Below, piece by piece: positions 1 through 8,793 of a stretch of DNA of 64,000 bases. The stretch comes from PGYR01 sp041675005 (GTDB lineage: Bacteria; Bacteroidota; Ignavibacteria; Kapaibacteriales; UBA2268). The stretch covers positions 10,214 through 74,213 of the forward strand of contig JBAYUQ010000014.1 in the NCBI GenBank assembly GCA_041675005.1. Direction: 5' to 3'. Under the pieces are notes generated by a model. The model searched no databases, was not told the origin of the DNA, and worked only from the letters and a program-made list of their open reading frames with translations. Numbering within the stretch: position 1 is the stretch's first letter; every line of letters begins with the position of its first letter. The position numbers and the translations under genes are program-made.

Positions 1-503
1 GTGATGGGTCAAATCTTGACTTATTAATGTCCGAAAATTTGGATTCAATGGATCAGTTCATTGCTATAACCGGTGACGACGAAACTAATATAATCACAAG
101 TATAGTAGCCCAACATATAGGTGTAAAAAGGACTGTGTCTCTTATCAAAAAGAGCGAATACCTCCCACTAACGCCTGCTCTTAATTTAGATGCGGTTGTG
201 AGTAAACAACAGATAACTGTAAATGCAATAACTCGTCTAATAAAGGGTGATGGAATAGCTAAATTTGCAGAACTACCTGGGTTAGATGCCGAAATCGTTG
301 AATTTGTAGTTAGAGAAAAATCAAAAGTAACTCGCAAAGCAATTATGCACTTAAAAATTCCTAAAGGGGCAGTACTAGGAGCTATATTGCGTAATGAAGA
401 GCTGATAATCCCTAAAGGAAACACACAAATAGTAGCTGGAGACAAAGTAGTAGTATTCTCTTTGCCAGACTCATTCCCAAGTGTCGAATCTCTTTTCGAG
501 TAA
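1..503 (+). CDS. trkA: TrkA potassium uptake regulator, C-terminal part (5' end outside window)
   Basis: The reading frame is already open at base 3 (GSNLDLLMSENLDSMDQF), so the Met at position 27 is internal and the gene starts upstream of the window. The visible 166 residues match the second half of TrkA. First comes the end of the second RCK nucleotide-binding domain (AITGDDETNIITS, then HIGVKRTVSLI). An RCK_C domain ending in IVAGDKVVVF follows. TrkA is a cytoplasmic NAD(H)/ATP-binding ring that gates TrkH channels. It lies 6 bp upstream of trkH, so the two are almost certainly co-transcribed. Confidence 0.9.
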   Translation, partial: DGSNLDLLMSENLDSMDQFIAITGDDETNIITSIVAQHIGVKRTVSLIKKSEYLPLTPALNLDAVVSKQQITVNAITRLIKGDGIAKFAELPGLDAEIVEFVVREKSKVTRKAIMHLKIPKGAVLGAILRNEELIIPKGNTQIVAGDKVVVFSLPDSFPSVESLFE

Positions 504-509
504 TATAAA

Positions 510-1949
510 ATGAATATAAAATTGGTTTTAAGAGTATTAGCATTCCTATCTATTTTTTTAGGAATTGGTATGCTTTTGCCTCTTCCCTTCTCTTATTATT
601 ATGGTTCGGGTGATGAAACTGCCCTTATGGAATCGGCAGCAGTTTGCTTTGCCTTAGGACTATTCGTATTTATACCCAAAGATATAAGCAAGGATTTCAA
701 AACTAAAGATGGTTTTGCGATAGTTACTTTTGGATGGATAGTTATGGCACTGCTCGGTAGTTTGCCTTATCTTTTCTCTGGCTCTATCCCAAACTTTACT
801 AATGCTATATTTGAGACGATGTCTGGTTTTACAACTACTGGGTCAACTATACTAACAGATATAGAGGCATTGCCGAAGGGCATTCTCTTCTGGAGAAGTA
901 TAACTCACTGGCTTGGCGGTATGGGGATTATCGTATTAACAATAGCTATACTACCATTCTTAGGTATTGCTGGTATGCAGCTTTTCAAAGCGGAATCTTC
1001 GGGACCTTTCTCAGAAAAGCTAAAGCCCCGAATCACTCACACAGCAAAGCTACTTTGGACGGTTTATCTTGTATTGACAATCGCTGAAATATTATTATTA
1101 ATGAGTGGTGGAATGAATTTTTATGATTCTATCAATCATTCTTTTGCTACACTAGCTACTGGTGGATTTTCTACTTATAATGCAAGTATAGTCGGTCAGA
1201 CAGCATATATACAGTATGTATTAATTGCATTCATGGTTTTGGCAGGGACTAACTTTTCGCTTCACTACTATTTTGTGAATGGTAATTGGAGAGTATATTT
1301 CAAAAGTCCTGAATTTCGTTTTTATTTCTTTTCTATACTGATAGCAAGTTTAATCATATTCTTTAATATATATACGCAATACAATGGAGCAATAGAAACA
1401 GCTTTTCGTGATTCATTGTTCCAAGTGGCCTCTTGTACTACTTGTACTGGCTTTGCTTCAGCGGATTATGAGCTATGGGGTACTTCTTCTCAAGTTATAT
1501 TGTTACTGATGATGATGGGAGGTGGTATGGCTGGCTCCACAGCTGGGGGTATCAAAACCGTACGACTAATCCTTCTATTCAAATTCACTTATAATCAATT
1601 TGTGAAAGTGCTGCATCCTCGTGCGGTAGTCCCACTTCGAATAGGCAATAGATATGTAGATGATAAAACAGTACTCGATGTACTCGGCTTCTTTATGTTA
1701 TACATAATTATACTAGCTGCGTCCGTACTCTTGCTTACATTCTTCGGGTTGGATTTTGTCAGCTCAATCGGCGCAGTGGTTACTGCTATGAGCGGCGTAG
1801 GCCCTGGGTTAAACTTAGTTGGCCCTATGGACAACTTCTCTTTCTTGCCCGACATATCGAAATGGTTACTTTCATTCCTTATGTTAGCTGGTAGATTAGA
1901 GCTATTAACAGTAATTATACTACTCTCCCCTAACTATTGGAAAAAATAA
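510..1949 (+). CDS. trkH: TrkH-type potassium transporter, copy 1 (Cys in third pore loop)
   Basis: Multi-pass inner-membrane K+ channel subunit of the Trk/Ktr superfamily, at 479 aa the usual length. Four pore loops are visible: MSGFTTTGSTIL, FATLATGGFST, CTTCTGFASADYELW and AVVTAMSGVGPGL, each with the filter glycine. It follows trkA by 6 bp, which fits a TrkA-TrkH operon. The third pore loop has two cysteines (CTTC just before TGF) where the neighbouring copy has V and T; such residues are unusual next to the filter. It is clearly paralogous to the next gene, has the same length and is collinear throughout. K+ uptake is inferred from the family. Confidence 0.93.
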   Translation: MNIKLVLRVLAFLSIFLGIGMLLPLPFSYYYGSGDETALMESAAVCFALGLFVFIPKDISKDFKTKDGFAIVTFGWIVMALLGSLPYLFSGSIPNFTNAIFETMSGFTTTGSTILTDIEALPKGILFWRSITHWLGGMGIIVLTIAILPFLGIAGMQLFKAESSGPFSEKLKPRITHTAKLLWTVYLVLTIAEILLLMSGGMNFYDSINHSFATLATGGFSTYNASIVGQTAYIQYVLIAFMVLAGTNFSLHYYFVNGNWRVYFKSPEFRFYFFSILIASLIIFFNIYTQYNGAIETAFRDSLFQVASCTTCTGFASADYELWGTSSQVILLLMMMGGGMAGSTAGGIKTVRLILLFKFTYNQFVKVLHPRAVVPLRIGNRYVDDKTVLDVLGFFMLYIIILAASVLLLTFFGLDFVSSIGAVVTAMSGVGPGLNLVGPMDNFSFLPDISKWLLSFLMLAGRLELLTVIILLSPNYWKK

Positions 1950-2069
1950 ACAGCAGTTATGCTCACTTAACTAAGCTAAGATTATTATATATATTTCGTA
2001 TATTGCTCGATTATTATAGTACATTATTAACGCTTTAGTCGTGAAGTCCAAATTCAAAAACCAGATTAA

Positions 2070-3509
2070 ATGAATTATAAAATAGTAATTAGAGTATTAG
2101 CATTTCTATCTATATTCCTTGGTTTAGGTATGTTATTACCTTTGCCTTTTTGCTATTATTATGGTTCAGGAGACGCACAAGCATTTCTAATTTCTGCTGC
2201 AATTTGTTTTAGTATCGGCATACTTGCATTTCTAAATAATGATAGAAAAACAGACCTAAAAACAAAAGATGGGTTTGCTATTGTTACTTTCGGATGGATA
2301 ATAATGGCATTGCTCGGCAGCTTACCATATATGCTATCGGGGGCAATACCTTCTTTCGCTGATGCCTTTTTCGAATCTATGTCTGGTTTCACAACAACCG
2401 GATCAACTATATTATCTGAAATCGAATCCCTCCCCCAAGGTATTTTGCTATGGCGGAGTATAACGCATTGGTTCGGGGGTATGGGGATTATAGTATTAAC
2501 TATTGCAATCCTACCTTTTCTTGGGATTGGTGGTATGTCTCTTTTCAAAGCGGAATCACCCGGGCCTATATCAGATAGATTAAAACCAAGAATTACCCAA
2601 ACAGCAAAGCTACTTTGGGGAGTTTATGTATTGCTAACAGCCACTGAACTTGCATTACTTATGGTCGGCGGAATGGATTTTTTCCATTCACTCAACCACG
2701 CTTTTGCAACTATGGCGACTGGTGGGTTTTCTACTAAAAATCTGAGCTTGGCTGGTGAAACACCTTACACCCAATACATAGTAATAATATTTATGTTTAT
2801 AGCAGGTACTAATTTCTCTCTCCATTATTACTGGATGCGTGGCGATTTCAAGAGTGTATTCAAAAGTACTGAATTCAGGGTCTATTTATTCATTATTCTT
2901 TTTTCTTCGATAGTGATTTTTACAGATGTCTATCAGCTATATGCGGGTGCAGTAGAACCAGCCGTTCGTGATGTATTGTTTCACGTTGTAGCTGTAATGA
3001 CTACAACTGGTTTTGCCACTTCTGACTTTGAGCTTTGGTCTAACTCATCACAGATTATGACTCTAGCACTAATGTTCGTGGGTGGTATGGCTGGCTCCAC
3101 TTCTGGTGGGATGAAAGTAATCAGGGTAATACTACTCATCAAATTTGCATACAATCAGTTCATAAAAGTACTACACCCCAAGGCAATAGTGCCAATCAAG
3201 GTTGGAGACACACGAATAGATGATAAGGTAATACACGATGTACTTGGCTTCTTTGTTCTCTATATGTTCATATTGGGGGTTTCTATATATTTGCTAATAC
3301 TATTTGGGTTGGATTTGGAAACTTCCATTGGTTCAGCAGTTACCGCTATCAATAACATAGGCCCAGGTTTGAACCTCACTGGCCCTACTGATAACTTCGG
3401 ATTCTTACCTGATATATCTAAGTGGTTACTATCATTTTTGATGCTAGTAGGTAGATTGGAGGTGCTAACAGTAATTATTCTCTTAGCTCCTTCTTATTGG
3501 AAGAAGTAG
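2070..3509 (+). CDS. trkH: TrkH-type potassium transporter, copy 2
   Basis: Second 479-aa TrkH, starting 120 bp after copy 1, long enough to hold its own promoter. The pore loops are MSGFTTTGSTIL, FATMATGGFST, MTTTGFATSDFELW and AVTAINNIGPGL, all canonical. It aligns end to end with copy 1 without obvious indels, including the first residues after the start (VIRVLAFLSIFLGLGMLLPL against LVLRVLAFLSIFLGIGMLLP), so the pair arose by tandem duplication. Both could share the TrkA ring encoded upstream. Different affinity or regulation for the two copies is inference. Confidence 0.93.
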   Translation: MNYKIVIRVLAFLSIFLGLGMLLPLPFCYYYGSGDAQAFLISAAICFSIGILAFLNNDRKTDLKTKDGFAIVTFGWIIMALLGSLPYMLSGAIPSFADAFFESMSGFTTTGSTILSEIESLPQGILLWRSITHWFGGMGIIVLTIAILPFLGIGGMSLFKAESPGPISDRLKPRITQTAKLLWGVYVLLTATELALLMVGGMDFFHSLNHAFATMATGGFSTKNLSLAGETPYTQYIVIIFMFIAGTNFSLHYYWMRGDFKSVFKSTEFRVYLFIILFSSIVIFTDVYQLYAGAVEPAVRDVLFHVVAVMTTTGFATSDFELWSNSSQIMTLALMFVGGMAGSTSGGMKVIRVILLIKFAYNQFIKVLHPKAIVPIKVGDTRIDDKVIHDVLGFFVLYMFILGVSIYLLILFGLDLETSIGSAVTAINNIGPGLNLTGPTDNFGFLPDISKWLLSFLMLVGRLEVLTVIILLAPSYWKK

Positions 3510-3515
3510 AGCTGA

Positions 3516-3728
3516 CTAATTATTTTTCGATACTACTATTTGTCTATTCTTTACCATCAATCTGTACATAGGATAGTAAGCAATAGAAATTCCGAGTATC
3601 AAATATAAGCTCTCTAATTTGATATAATCTATCCAATACATTGGTAACAGAACTAGTACTAAAGCTAGCGCACTATTTAGCAAATGCTTTGCAAAAATAT
3701 AGGGTTTATTCTTTTTTAGGTTTTTCAT
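3516..3728 (-). CDS. Small two-helix membrane protein, unknown
   Basis: A 70-residue protein with a basic N-terminus (MKNLKKNKPY) and two hydrophobic segments, about residues 15-32 and 38-54, ending in a charged tail. It runs convergently into trkH copy 2, with 6 bp between the stop codons. No Shine-Dalgarno sequence is evident. No family is recognised. Composition and topology look protein-like, but a small membrane ORF in AT-rich DNA could be spurious. Confidence 0.5.
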   Translation of the reverse strand: MKNLKKNKPYIFAKHLLNSALALVLVLLPMYWIDYIKLESLYLILGISIAYYPMYRLMVKNRQIVVSKNN

Positions 3729-3761
3729 TATTTTGCAATTTTATTTGCCGTTTCTAATCTC

Positions 3762-3836
3762 GTCATGTTAAATATATAGCATTTTCTTAACATGACAAAG
3801 GCCTCATGTTAAAATAATTCAATTTTCTTAACATTA
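3762..3836. repeat. Two consecutive inverted repeats (TCATGTTAA...TTAACATKA)
   Basis: GTCATGTTAA at 3762-3771 pairs perfectly with TTAACATGAC at 3787-3796. A second, similar pair follows (TCATGTTAA at 3804, TTAACATTA at 3828). They lie between the small membrane gene and the TPR gene, upstream of the putative promoter. They could be protein-binding sites or decayed hairpins. Confidence 0.5.
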
Positions 3837-3851
3837 GGTTTCTAAATAAAA

Positions 3852-3883
3852 TTCGAATTTCCATTGTAATTTTATTATCTTTG
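3852..3883 (+). promoter_or_regulatory. Putative Bacteroidota-type promoter for the TPR gene
   Basis: TATCTTTG (3876-3883) fits the -7 consensus TAnnTTTG. TTCG lies 20 bp upstream at 3852, one base off the -33 motif TTTG. The start codon is 44 bp downstream of the -7 box. Confidence 0.45.
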
Positions 3884-3927
3884 CTTAGTTAATACTTTCT
3901 CTACTTATTCATAAATACTGTTTTCAC

Positions 3928-5325
3928 ATGAAAAAAAATATACTTATTCTTTTTATAATAGTCTCATCACTAGCAAATGCAAACAATAATGACTCTCTTT
4001 TTTCTCTTTGGGAAAACAAGAGTATGCCCGATTCTACACGAATAGTAGCACTAGCAAAATATATAACGTTCAATGTAATTAATACTAATCCAGATTCTGC
4101 CAAATCATTGACTGACGAACTTTATATATATTCTGAAATGAAAAAGAATAATGTGGGTTTGAGTGAGGCCTATAACAATTATGCTATACTTAGTTCATAC
4201 GACGGCGATTACAAAAAAGCATTGAATTATTTGAGTAAGGGCTTAGTGATAAATGAAAAAATAAAAAATAAGGGCAGGATAGCCAATTCGCTTATAAATA
4301 TGGCTTCTATGTACAATTATCTTGGTGAGTATGACAAAGCATTGGAAACTCATAAACGTTGTTTGGTAATTCAAAAAGAGCTGGATGATAAGCGAGGACT
4401 TATTCAGACATATAATAATATGGGAATAACCTATGATTACATGGGTAATAACAAGAAAGCAATTGAATACTACGAACTAACTATAAAGCTTTCGGAAAAA
4501 ATTGGCTATCTGGAAGGGATTGTAAATGGACATTTGAATATATCTCTTATATATTATGATTTAGGTGAAATGGAAAAATCTTTTATAGAAATCAATAAAT
4601 CCCTAGAAATAGCAAAAACACTAAAAGATAAATTTCTATTAGCGAGTACTTACGCTAATGTAGGTTATATAAAAGCTGGGATGAAGAATTACGATGAGGC
4701 ATTAGAGAATTACAATATTGCCTTGAAGATTCACATAGAACTGAATGACGATAGAGGTATAGCTAATGTGATGTTTCTATTAGGTGAGCTCACGAAAACT
4801 CAAGGTGACTATAAACAAGCAATATGGTATTTTGAGGAGAGTCTGAAATCCTATCAGGATATAGAGCAGAGCTATGATATATCTGCATGCTATATGAATA
4901 TAGGTAAATGCCATTTAGGATTGAATGAAATATCAAAAGCAATCACAAATTGTGAAAAAGGGTATAATATTTCTAACAAAATAGGTGCTATCGAAATTGA
5001 GAAAGACGCTTGCGATTGCTTATATGAATCATACAAAGCGAAGGGAAGTAATAAAAAAGCAATGGAGTATTTGGAAAGATCTAAGGTGCTAGTTGATAGT
5101 ATAAATAATAATGAAACTTCCGAAAAACTAACCCAATTAGAATACGAAAATAAAATACTCGCTGATAGTTTGGCTAAAGAAAATGAGAAAATTGAAATCG
5201 AACTAAAAGAAAGCAATAGCATACAGTATTTGCTATTCATAGCTAGTGGTTTGCTTGTATTGCTATTAGTCGGAGGTTATTTATTAAAAAGAAAGAGGTC
5301 TAATAATTCTATAACAAAAAATTAG
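3928..5325 (+). CDS. Secreted/membrane TPR receptor without output domain
   Basis: 465 aa with a signal peptide (MKKNILILFIIVSSLANA), tetratricopeptide repeats over about residues 60-390 (for example YNNMGITYDYMGNNKKAIEY), a short coiled coil, and one transmembrane helix near residues 432-452 followed by a basic tail. The N-terminal motif LWENKSMPDSTRI is shared with the next gene (KWHNKSLSDSARI), so they are paralogs. The protein stops just after the helix, where the neighbour continues into a cyclase. Only 61 bp separate it from the next gene, so no cyclase remnant can be hidden there. It may pair with the neighbour through the coiled coil; this is inference. Confidence 0.85.
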   Translation: MKKNILILFIIVSSLANANNNDSLFSLWENKSMPDSTRIVALAKYITFNVINTNPDSAKSLTDELYIYSEMKKNNVGLSEAYNNYAILSSYDGDYKKALNYLSKGLVINEKIKNKGRIANSLINMASMYNYLGEYDKALETHKRCLVIQKELDDKRGLIQTYNNMGITYDYMGNNKKAIEYYELTIKLSEKIGYLEGIVNGHLNISLIYYDLGEMEKSFIEINKSLEIAKTLKDKFLLASTYANVGYIKAGMKNYDEALENYNIALKIHIELNDDRGIANVMFLLGELTKTQGDYKQAIWYFEESLKSYQDIEQSYDISACYMNIGKCHLGLNEISKAITNCEKGYNISNKIGAIEIEKDACDCLYESYKAKGSNKKAMEYLERSKVLVDSINNNETSEKLTQLEYENKILADSLAKENEKIEIELKESNSIQYLLFIASGLLVLLLVGGYLLKRKRSNNSITKN

Positions 5326-5386
5326 TAAAAAAACCGTTGAATTAAAATTTTTAGTATATTGATAATCAACTTACTTACAATTTTCT

Positions 5387-7591
5387 ATGAAAATACTATT
5401 AATTCTTTTATGTTTATCATTTTCAATTAACCACAGCGTATTTGCGGCAGGAGATTCTTTGCTCGCAAAATGGCACAACAAATCTTTGAGTGACTCGGCG
5501 CGAATATCGGCTTACGATAAGTATATTTTTGATCAGCATATAAATAAAAACTCCGATTCAGTTGAATTCCACCTCGAACAACTCCTAAATTTCAGCAAAG
5601 CAAAAAATTCATATCTCGGTTTGTCCAGTAGTTCAAATATAAGAGGGGTACTAGAGCTCAAATCAGGTAACTATGATAAAGCTATTGAATATTTCGAAGT
5701 AGGTCTAAGAATTGGTGATGAAAATAAAAGTAATTCAATTAGAGCTTCATCTCTATCTTTCATTGCAATAGCAAATTACTACAAAGGAAATTTTGAAATA
5801 GCCCTAACTGATCTAAAGAGTGTTATAATATTATACAAAGAACTTCAAAAGAAAGAGCCGAAATACATTGTAAGGTTAGCATCTATTTATGTTAATATCG
5901 GATCAGTATATAAAGAGTTAGCTAACTATAAAAAAGCACTTGAGAATTACCAAGGTGCTTTAAAAATTTATGTCAATTTAGATGAAAAAGAACAAATTTC
6001 TGCCGTATATAATAATCTTGGCCTTATCTATAAAGAGAAAGGTGAGTATGTTAATGCATTGGAATACTTTGATAAGAGTATAAATATAAAATCTCTACTA
6101 GACAATTGGCAAGAAAAGGCATCTACATTTCATAATATTGGGTTGATATATATGGAGTTGAATGAGCTTGATAAAGCATTAGAATTTATAAATAAGAGTA
6201 TTAAAATTGAAAAAGAGAAGAAGAACATACGAGGTCTTGCAAATTCGTATGTAGTGATTGGTGATATACTAATGGAGAAAAATAAATATAATGAGGCACT
6301 AGAATACCTTGAAAATTCATTAGAAATAAACCAAAAAATTGGAGATAAAAGTGGGATCGCATTTTCGTTGATGTCTATAGGCAAACTTTATAGTAAGCAA
6401 AATGACTTCAAAAAAGCAGAAAGTTACTTTGAAAGAAGTTTAAACTACTTCGAAGAGATTGGTGAACTCAAAGGAATCTCAAACGTCTTAAGTTTTTTAG
6501 GATTATTAGAATTCAAAAAAGGTGATTTGAAATCAGCCCTTGCCAACTGTAAACGTTCAGAATCAATTGCAATGAAATCGGAGGATATTGTATCAAAGAA
6601 ACAATCCTGCGAATGCTTGTATCAAGTTTATAAAAAGACATCACAACCAATTAAGGCACTTCAGTATTATGAAAGAATGATAGGTTATTCTAAAAAGATG
6701 AGTACGAGAGAAGCTTCAAAGGAACTCCAAAGAATTGAGTTTCAAAAGGCCAAATTAGCCGATAGTCTAAGACAAGAAAAGATGAGAATGACCACTAAAC
6801 TGAAGTATGAGAATAGAATAGCAGAAGAGAATCAAGAAAGAAATATTGCCCTGGCTTTTGGTTTGATTCTAGTACTTGTAGCTGGTGGGCTATTTAGTCG
6901 TAATAGGTACATACGTAAAACTAAAGACGTAATTTCACTCGAAAAAGACCGCTCACAGAATTTACTCCTCAATATACTGCCCGCTGAGATAGCCAGAGAA
7001 TTAATGGAGAAAGGAAAATCTGCGGCAAGGGACTTTGAGAATGTAACAATTATGTTCACTGACTTCAAAGAATTCACACAAGCGTCAGAAAAGCTAACAG
7101 CTCACGAGTTGGTAGAAGAAATAAACTATTGCTTCGAGAAATTCGATGGTATTTGTGAAAAGTACAGAATAGAAAAAATCAAAACAATTGGGGACTCATA
7201 TATGGCAGCTGGTGGCTTACCAGTTCCTTATAAGTCATCAACAAAAAACACAGTACTTGCTGGTATAGAAATGCAGGAATTTATAATCAAAAGGGCTGAG
7301 AATCGACAAAAAGAAAATCAGATTTGTTTCGAGATGAGAATAGGTATTCACTCTGGTCCTGTTGTAGCAGGAATAGTCGGTGTTAAAAAATTCCAGTATG
7401 ATATATGGGGTGACACTGTGAACACAGCTTCGCGGATGGAAAGCGCAGGAGAAGTGCATAGAATTAACATCGGTCATAGCACTTATAATATCCTCAAAGA
7501 CGACCCTGACTTTGTTTTCGAACATAGAGGTAAAATCAACGCCAAAGGAAAAGGCGAAGTCGATATGTATTTTGTGGAATTAAAGAAGTAA
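5387..7591 (+). CDS. TPR receptor with class III adenylate cyclase domain
   Basis: 734 aa: signal peptide, periplasmic TPR array (about residues 60-430), coiled coil, transmembrane helix near 485-505, then a cytoplasmic cyclase domain from about 550. Catalytic features are visible: metal-binding Asp in MFTDF and GDSYMAAGG, the adenine-selecting Lys of EKIKTIGD and Asp of YDIWGD, and the transition-state Asn/Arg of NTASRM. The Lys/Asp pair predicts ATP rather than GTP as substrate, so the product should be cAMP. The ligand of the TPR part is unknown. Its last codons (GEVDMYFVEL) are duplicated downstream of the next palindromic element. Confidence 0.9.
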   Translation: MKILLILLCLSFSINHSVFAAGDSLLAKWHNKSLSDSARISAYDKYIFDQHINKNSDSVEFHLEQLLNFSKAKNSYLGLSSSSNIRGVLELKSGNYDKAIEYFEVGLRIGDENKSNSIRASSLSFIAIANYYKGNFEIALTDLKSVIILYKELQKKEPKYIVRLASIYVNIGSVYKELANYKKALENYQGALKIYVNLDEKEQISAVYNNLGLIYKEKGEYVNALEYFDKSINIKSLLDNWQEKASTFHNIGLIYMELNELDKALEFINKSIKIEKEKKNIRGLANSYVVIGDILMEKNKYNEALEYLENSLEINQKIGDKSGIAFSLMSIGKLYSKQNDFKKAESYFERSLNYFEEIGELKGISNVLSFLGLLEFKKGDLKSALANCKRSESIAMKSEDIVSKKQSCECLYQVYKKTSQPIKALQYYERMIGYSKKMSTREASKELQRIEFQKAKLADSLRQEKMRMTTKLKYENRIAEENQERNIALAFGLILVLVAGGLFSRNRYIRKTKDVISLEKDRSQNLLLNILPAEIARELMEKGKSAARDFENVTIMFTDFKEFTQASEKLTAHELVEEINYCFEKFDGICEKYRIEKIKTIGDSYMAAGGLPVPYKSSTKNTVLAGIEMQEFIIKRAENRQKENQICFEMRIGIHSGPVVAGIVGVKKFQYDIWGDTVNTASRMESAGEVHRINIGHSTYNILKDDPDFVFEHRGKINAKGKGEVDMYFVELKK

Positions 7592-7674
7592 TCTATACTT
7601 GCTAAATACAAATTTAAAGTCTTCTAGTATATAATAAATCAAACAGTTTTGATTGCATGTGCTGTAATCAGGGA

Positions 7675-7882
7675 GAAATTCCCCTCTTTAAGCAACGCGA
7701 AAGAGGGGTGGATCACGCCAAAGGCGTGAGACGGAGTGTTCAAAAATGTAGAACGACCTTAAAGAGAAAAAAAGTATAAAATTAGTCTGAAGAATCAGAT
7801 AATAACAAATTTTGTTGATATGTAAATACCCCGTCAGACACACTGCGTGTGTCTGCCACCCCTTTTAAAAAAGGGGAATTTC
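7675..7882 (+). repeat. Palindromic ~205-bp element, copy E1
   Basis: Ends are GAAATTCCCC and GGGGAATTTC, in inverted orientation. Each half has an outer hairpin (CCCCTCTTT with AAAGAGGGG on the left), a conserved GTGG, a variable inner hairpin (CACGCC-AAA-GGCGTG on the left, CAGACACAC/GTGTGTCTG on the right) and ACGGrGTGTT or its complement AATACCCCGTC. The roughly 95-bp core is AT-rich and shared with E2-E5. No ORF for a transposase is present, so it resembles a non-autonomous MITE or a structured-RNA repeat. Confidence 0.85.
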
Positions 7883-7885
7883 ATT

Positions 7886-7941
7886 ATAAAGGCGAAGTCG
7901 ATATGTATTTTGTGGAATTACAAAAACACAAAACTTATTAA
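7886..7941 (+). pseudogene. Orphan copy of the cyclase gene 3' end
   Basis: In frame it reads KGEVDMYFVELQKHKTY followed by a stop. Bases 7889-7920 repeat 7551-7582, the end of the upstream cyclase gene, exactly over 32 bp. It starts 4 bp after element E1 and has no gene body of its own, so it is a remnant or duplication of a cyclase 3' end. Confidence 0.75.
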
Positions 7942-7966
7942 TTGATCTAAACCGATTTGCTATTGA

Positions 7967-8251
7967 TTAAGCGAATTCTATTCTTTCAATTGTAGTTTCG
8001 AATTTCTTGTTGTTAGGATAATGCAATTTACCTGCAATGTCAGCAGTTGGTCTGTTCGGCTTATTATATAACTTAAATTTTGAATCAGAATAAGCGAATT
8101 TAAAAATCACATCTCTTATTTCATCTTGTTCTGTTAAGTTTAGGTTCAACTCTTTTCTAACCCTATCAGAGATATTCTCTAGTAAATCACTTCCGATAAC
8201 TGACATTACTTTTTGTAGTTGCTTAATTATTAGTTCTTTATCTATTGACAT
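7967..8251 (-). CDS. Hypothetical protein, 94 aa
   Basis: The start is placed at 8251 (MSIDKELIIKQL) because AAAGGA lies at the right distance upstream. The frame is open a further 29 codons, but that extension looks non-coding. The product is soluble, charged and mostly helical in its first 60 residues, with a basic, Pro-rich stretch (KPNRPTADIAG) near the end. It lies alone between elements E1 and E2, opposite to the cyclase genes. No family recognised. Confidence 0.5.
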   Translation of the reverse strand: MSIDKELIIKQLQKVMSVIGSDLLENISDRVRKELNLNLTEQDEIRDVIFKFAYSDSKFKLYNKPNRPTADIAGKLHYPNNKKFETTIERIEFA

Positions 8252-8456
8252 TATGTATTCCTTTATACTTGTTATAAAAGCATAAACGAAACCATTCCGT
8301 CTTGCAACTAAAAGCGAACTTTCAGCATAATTCGACAACGGTTATCTAGTCTTTTAATTGCTTAAAATAAAATGGCTTCCGCTAATGAGGGTCGGATTTG
8401 AAGATTATAATGATTTCCTGATGTCACTAAATATTACTCAGATGGAAAGTACAGCC

Positions 8457-8488
8457 AAATTTGACATCTATTTTGTAGTTATCAGCGA
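8457..8488 (+). pseudogene. Cyclase 3'-end fragment left of element E2
   Basis: Reads KFDIYFVVIS in frame and shares 17 identical bases (8461-8477) with the fragment on the other side of E2 (8725-8741). Too short to be a gene. Taken with the two other bracketed elements it looks like a decayed cyclase end. Confidence 0.5.
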
Positions 8489-8688
8489 GAAATTCCCCTC
8501 TTTAAGCAACGCGAAAGAGGGGTGGACTGCGAAGCAGTACGGGGTGTTCAAAAATGTAGAACGACCGTATAGAGAGAAAAAGTATAAAATTAGTCTGAAG
8601 AATCAGATAATAACAAATTCTGTGGATATGTAAATACCCCGTCAGACACACTGCGTGCGTCTGCCACCCCTTTTAAAAAAGGGGAATT
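8489..8688 (+). repeat. Palindromic ~205-bp element, copy E2
   Basis: Nearly the same as E1 through the core (GTATAAAATTAGTCTGAAGA and following), but the left inner hairpin is ACTGC-GAA-GCAGT instead of CACGCC/GGCGTG, still fully paired. The right half carries the CAGACACAC type. A chance open frame runs across its left end and is not a gene. Confidence 0.85.
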
Positions 8689-8702
8689 ACACCTAGTAAG
8701 AT

Positions 8703-8762
8703 AAAATCAAATGTGAAGGTGAAGTTGACATCTATTTTGTATATTTAGAATCATTGTTTTAA
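8703..8762 (+). pseudogene. Orphan copy of a cyclase 3' end after E2
   Basis: In frame it reads CEGEVDIYFVYLESLF and a stop, matching the GEVDMYFVEL end of the cyclase genes. It begins about 15 bp after E2 and ends 31 bp before the next gene start. Confidence 0.6.
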
Positions 8763-8793
8763 CAGATTCAAAATTTATCTTTTTGAGAAATAT

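Noticed and set aside
7675..7882. E1 as a complete insertion sequence
   Set aside because: No transposase frame, and no target-site duplication could be defined with confidence.
8358..8633. Open frame of 91 codons across the left part of element E2
   Set aside because: It reads through the repeat hairpins and a cyclase-end fragment; no start signal or plausible domain, so it is not a gene.
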